From Sedimentibacter sp. (GTDB lineage Bacteria > Bacillota > Clostridia > Tissierellales > Sedimentibacteraceae), in the NCBI GenBank assembly GCA_018436705.1, contig JAHDLA010000018.1, positions 248,001 through 312,000 of the forward strand: DNA of 64,000 bases, in the 5' to 3' direction. Below are positions 62,938 to 64,000 of this stretch, piece after piece (within the stretch, counting starts at the first letter, position 1; the number at the start of each line of letters is the position of its first letter). A program made the translations under genes and the position numbers. The notes beneath the pieces are model-generated. The model searched no databases and was not told the DNA's origin. It worked only from the letters and a program-made list of their open reading frames with translations.

Positions 62938-63846
62938 ATGAAATCAAGAATTATTCAATATTTTTCTTTGTTTTTAGGAATACTTGCTCTATCTACTTCA
63001 GCTATTTTCGTAAAATTAGCTAACGCTCCTTCTTCGATTACTGCTTTTTATCGGCTTTTCTTTGCAGTGATGATGCTATTGCCATTTTTAGTATTAAAAA
63101 AAGAAAACCGACAGGCTTTTCTCTCATTAACTAAGAAACAATGGGGATTAGGATTACTGTCAGGATTATTATTAGCAATACACTATGTTTTATGGTTTGA
63201 ATCCCTGAACTACACATCTGTCGCAAGTTCAACCGTTATTGTCACATTACAGCCTCTTTTTTCATTTGCCGGAGGGCATTTCATTTTTAAGGAACGTGTC
63301 AGCAAGGGAGCAATAGCAAGCTGTTTTGTTTCCATAATTGGATGTTTTATTATTGGATGGGGAGACTTTCAAATCAGTTATCAGGCCTTATTCGGTGATA
63401 TTCTTGCATTCATAGCCGCCGGTATTATAACTGCTTATTTTTTTATTGGTCAGCATATGCGTAAGAAATTATCTGTCGTTCCTTATTCAATTTTAGGATA
63501 TGCAAGCAGTACACTTTTTTTAGCGATATATACCCTCAGCCAGCATGTATATTTTACTAATTATCCCCTATATACATGGAAATCCTTTATTGGATTAGCT
63601 TTAATAGCAACGATTTTGGGACAAATGGTTTTTAATTGGCTGCTGAAATGGTTGAGTACATCGGTTATATCAATGAGTATCCTGGGGGAAACTATTGGAA
63701 CGTGTATCCTTGCCTATTTCATTCTAGGAGAGATTATTTCATTGCGGCAGGGAGTAGGAATAATAATCACTTTAGTTGGCCTTACCTTATTTTTCTTTCA
63801 TAAAAAAAAGGTACAAAAACAACAATATGACTGCTCTGTTGTATAA
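62938..63846 (+). CDS. EamA/DMT-superfamily transporter
   Basis: A 302-aa exporter with ten membrane helices in two EamA repeats: residues ~8-140 (ITAFYRLFFAVMMLLPFLVL, YTSVASSTVIVTLQPLFSFA) and ~150-295 (YTWKSFIGLALIATILGQMV, TSVISMSILGETIGTCILAY). Start ATG at 62938 after AAGGAGTT. DMT proteins export amino acids, metabolites or drugs; the divergent XRE-cupin regulator probably sets its expression. The next gene on the same strand may be in its operon. Confidence 0.9.
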   Translation: MKSRIIQYFSLFLGILALSTSAIFVKLANAPSSITAFYRLFFAVMMLLPFLVLKKENRQAFLSLTKKQWGLGLLSGLLLAIHYVLWFESLNYTSVASSTVIVTLQPLFSFAGGHFIFKERVSKGAIASCFVSIIGCFIIGWGDFQISYQALFGDILAFIAAGIITAYFFIGQHMRKKLSVVPYSILGYASSTLFLAIYTLSQHVYFTNYPLYTWKSFIGLALIATILGQMVFNWLLKWLSTSVISMSILGETIGTCILAYFILGEIISLRQGVGIIITLVGLTLFFFHKKKVQKQQYDCSVV

Positions 63847-63951
63847 ATATATTATTTATCTTATGTAATAGTTAGCTTTTATGCTAATTTAGGGGGATCT
63901 TTCTTTATCCCTTTTCAAGGCATATCATATAAAAAATTGGAGGTATTTAAC

Positions 63952-64000
63952 ATGGAGAAAATTAATATTAAAGAAAAACTCAGCTTTTTTAGTGAGTACT
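63952..64000 (+). CDS. Likely cupin-domain protein, N-terminal 16 residues (cut by window edge)
   Basis: ATG at 63952 follows TTGGAGG and reads EKINIKEKLSFFSEY to the window end. This opening resembles small cupin proteins of the MEKxNIxEKFSLFxEYW type. The call is tentative because only 16 codons are visible. Confidence 0.45.
   Translation, partial: MEKINIKEKLSFFSEY

Overview
The window is AT-rich (roughly one third G+C by eye) and nearly every gene is on the minus strand with strong AGGAGG-type ribosome sites. The gene content points to an anaerobic, low-GC Firmicute of the class Clostridia: a TlpA/CXXC-peptide/polyferredoxin set, a Bce-type peptide-antibiotic module, amino-acid and peptide fermentation genes, phn and lrg transporters, and decayed IS66-, IS1182- and IS21-type elements. 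The species cannot be named from the sequence. No rRNA, tRNA, CRISPR array or intact transposase was seen.

Layout. 1-2.7 kb: a cut-off TetR regulator with its operator, then a membrane redox module (TlpA-like lipoprotein, a 50-aa CXXC peptide and a polyferredoxin). 2.9-7.5 kb: a BceRSAB-like two-component/ABC set. 7.5-8.3 kb: a transposase relic. 8.3-19.2 kb: one long peptide-use cluster: solute-binding lipoprotein, M29 aminopeptidase, PucR regulator, M20 peptidase, Opp/Dpp permeases and ATPases, and a second M29 aminopeptidase. 19.2-21.9 kb: IS relics around a nitroreductase. 21.9-28.3 kb: two lipoproteins and an AIM24 protein, then a signalling operon made of a catalytically empty 7TM sensor, a NarL-type regulator and a 7TM histidine kinase. 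28.7-35.4 kb: a type I restriction-modification operon with an extra half-size specificity subunit. 35.5-36.3 kb: a YdcF protein.

36.7-45.5 kb is an apparent island. It carries two half-ABC exporters of the siderophore-type pair and an Fe(III)-type ABC importer. It is bounded by direct repeats of the 3' end of phnD, and each transport operon has a DtxR/IdeR-like palindrome upstream. 45.2-50.9 kb: a phosphonate-type importer in one operon with an aldolase and an aminotransferase, opposite a DeoR-type regulator.

51-58.4 kb is a resistance and decay region. It holds two intact AraC/GyrI-like regulators and two fragments of others, an aminoglycoside phosphotransferase pseudogene, and a pair of 23S rRNA methyltransferases that look like the orthosomycin-resistance pair AviRa/AviRb. 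The AviRb-like gene is out of frame at an A8 tract next to its start. 58.5-62 kb: an lrgA-lrgB-gph-gntR-dehydrogenase operon with a clear promoter and a TGGT-N3-ACCA operator, read here as a possible glycolate/glycerate export system. 62.2-64 kb: an XRE-cupin regulator divergent from a DMT exporter and the start of a likely cupin gene.

The most novel-looking signals are the island framed by phnD tails, the lrgAB/phosphoglycolate-phosphatase operon, the aminotransferase-aldolase-Phn operon, the slippage-prone rRNA methylase pair, and a 145-bp leader-like repeat found upstream of two unrelated genes.
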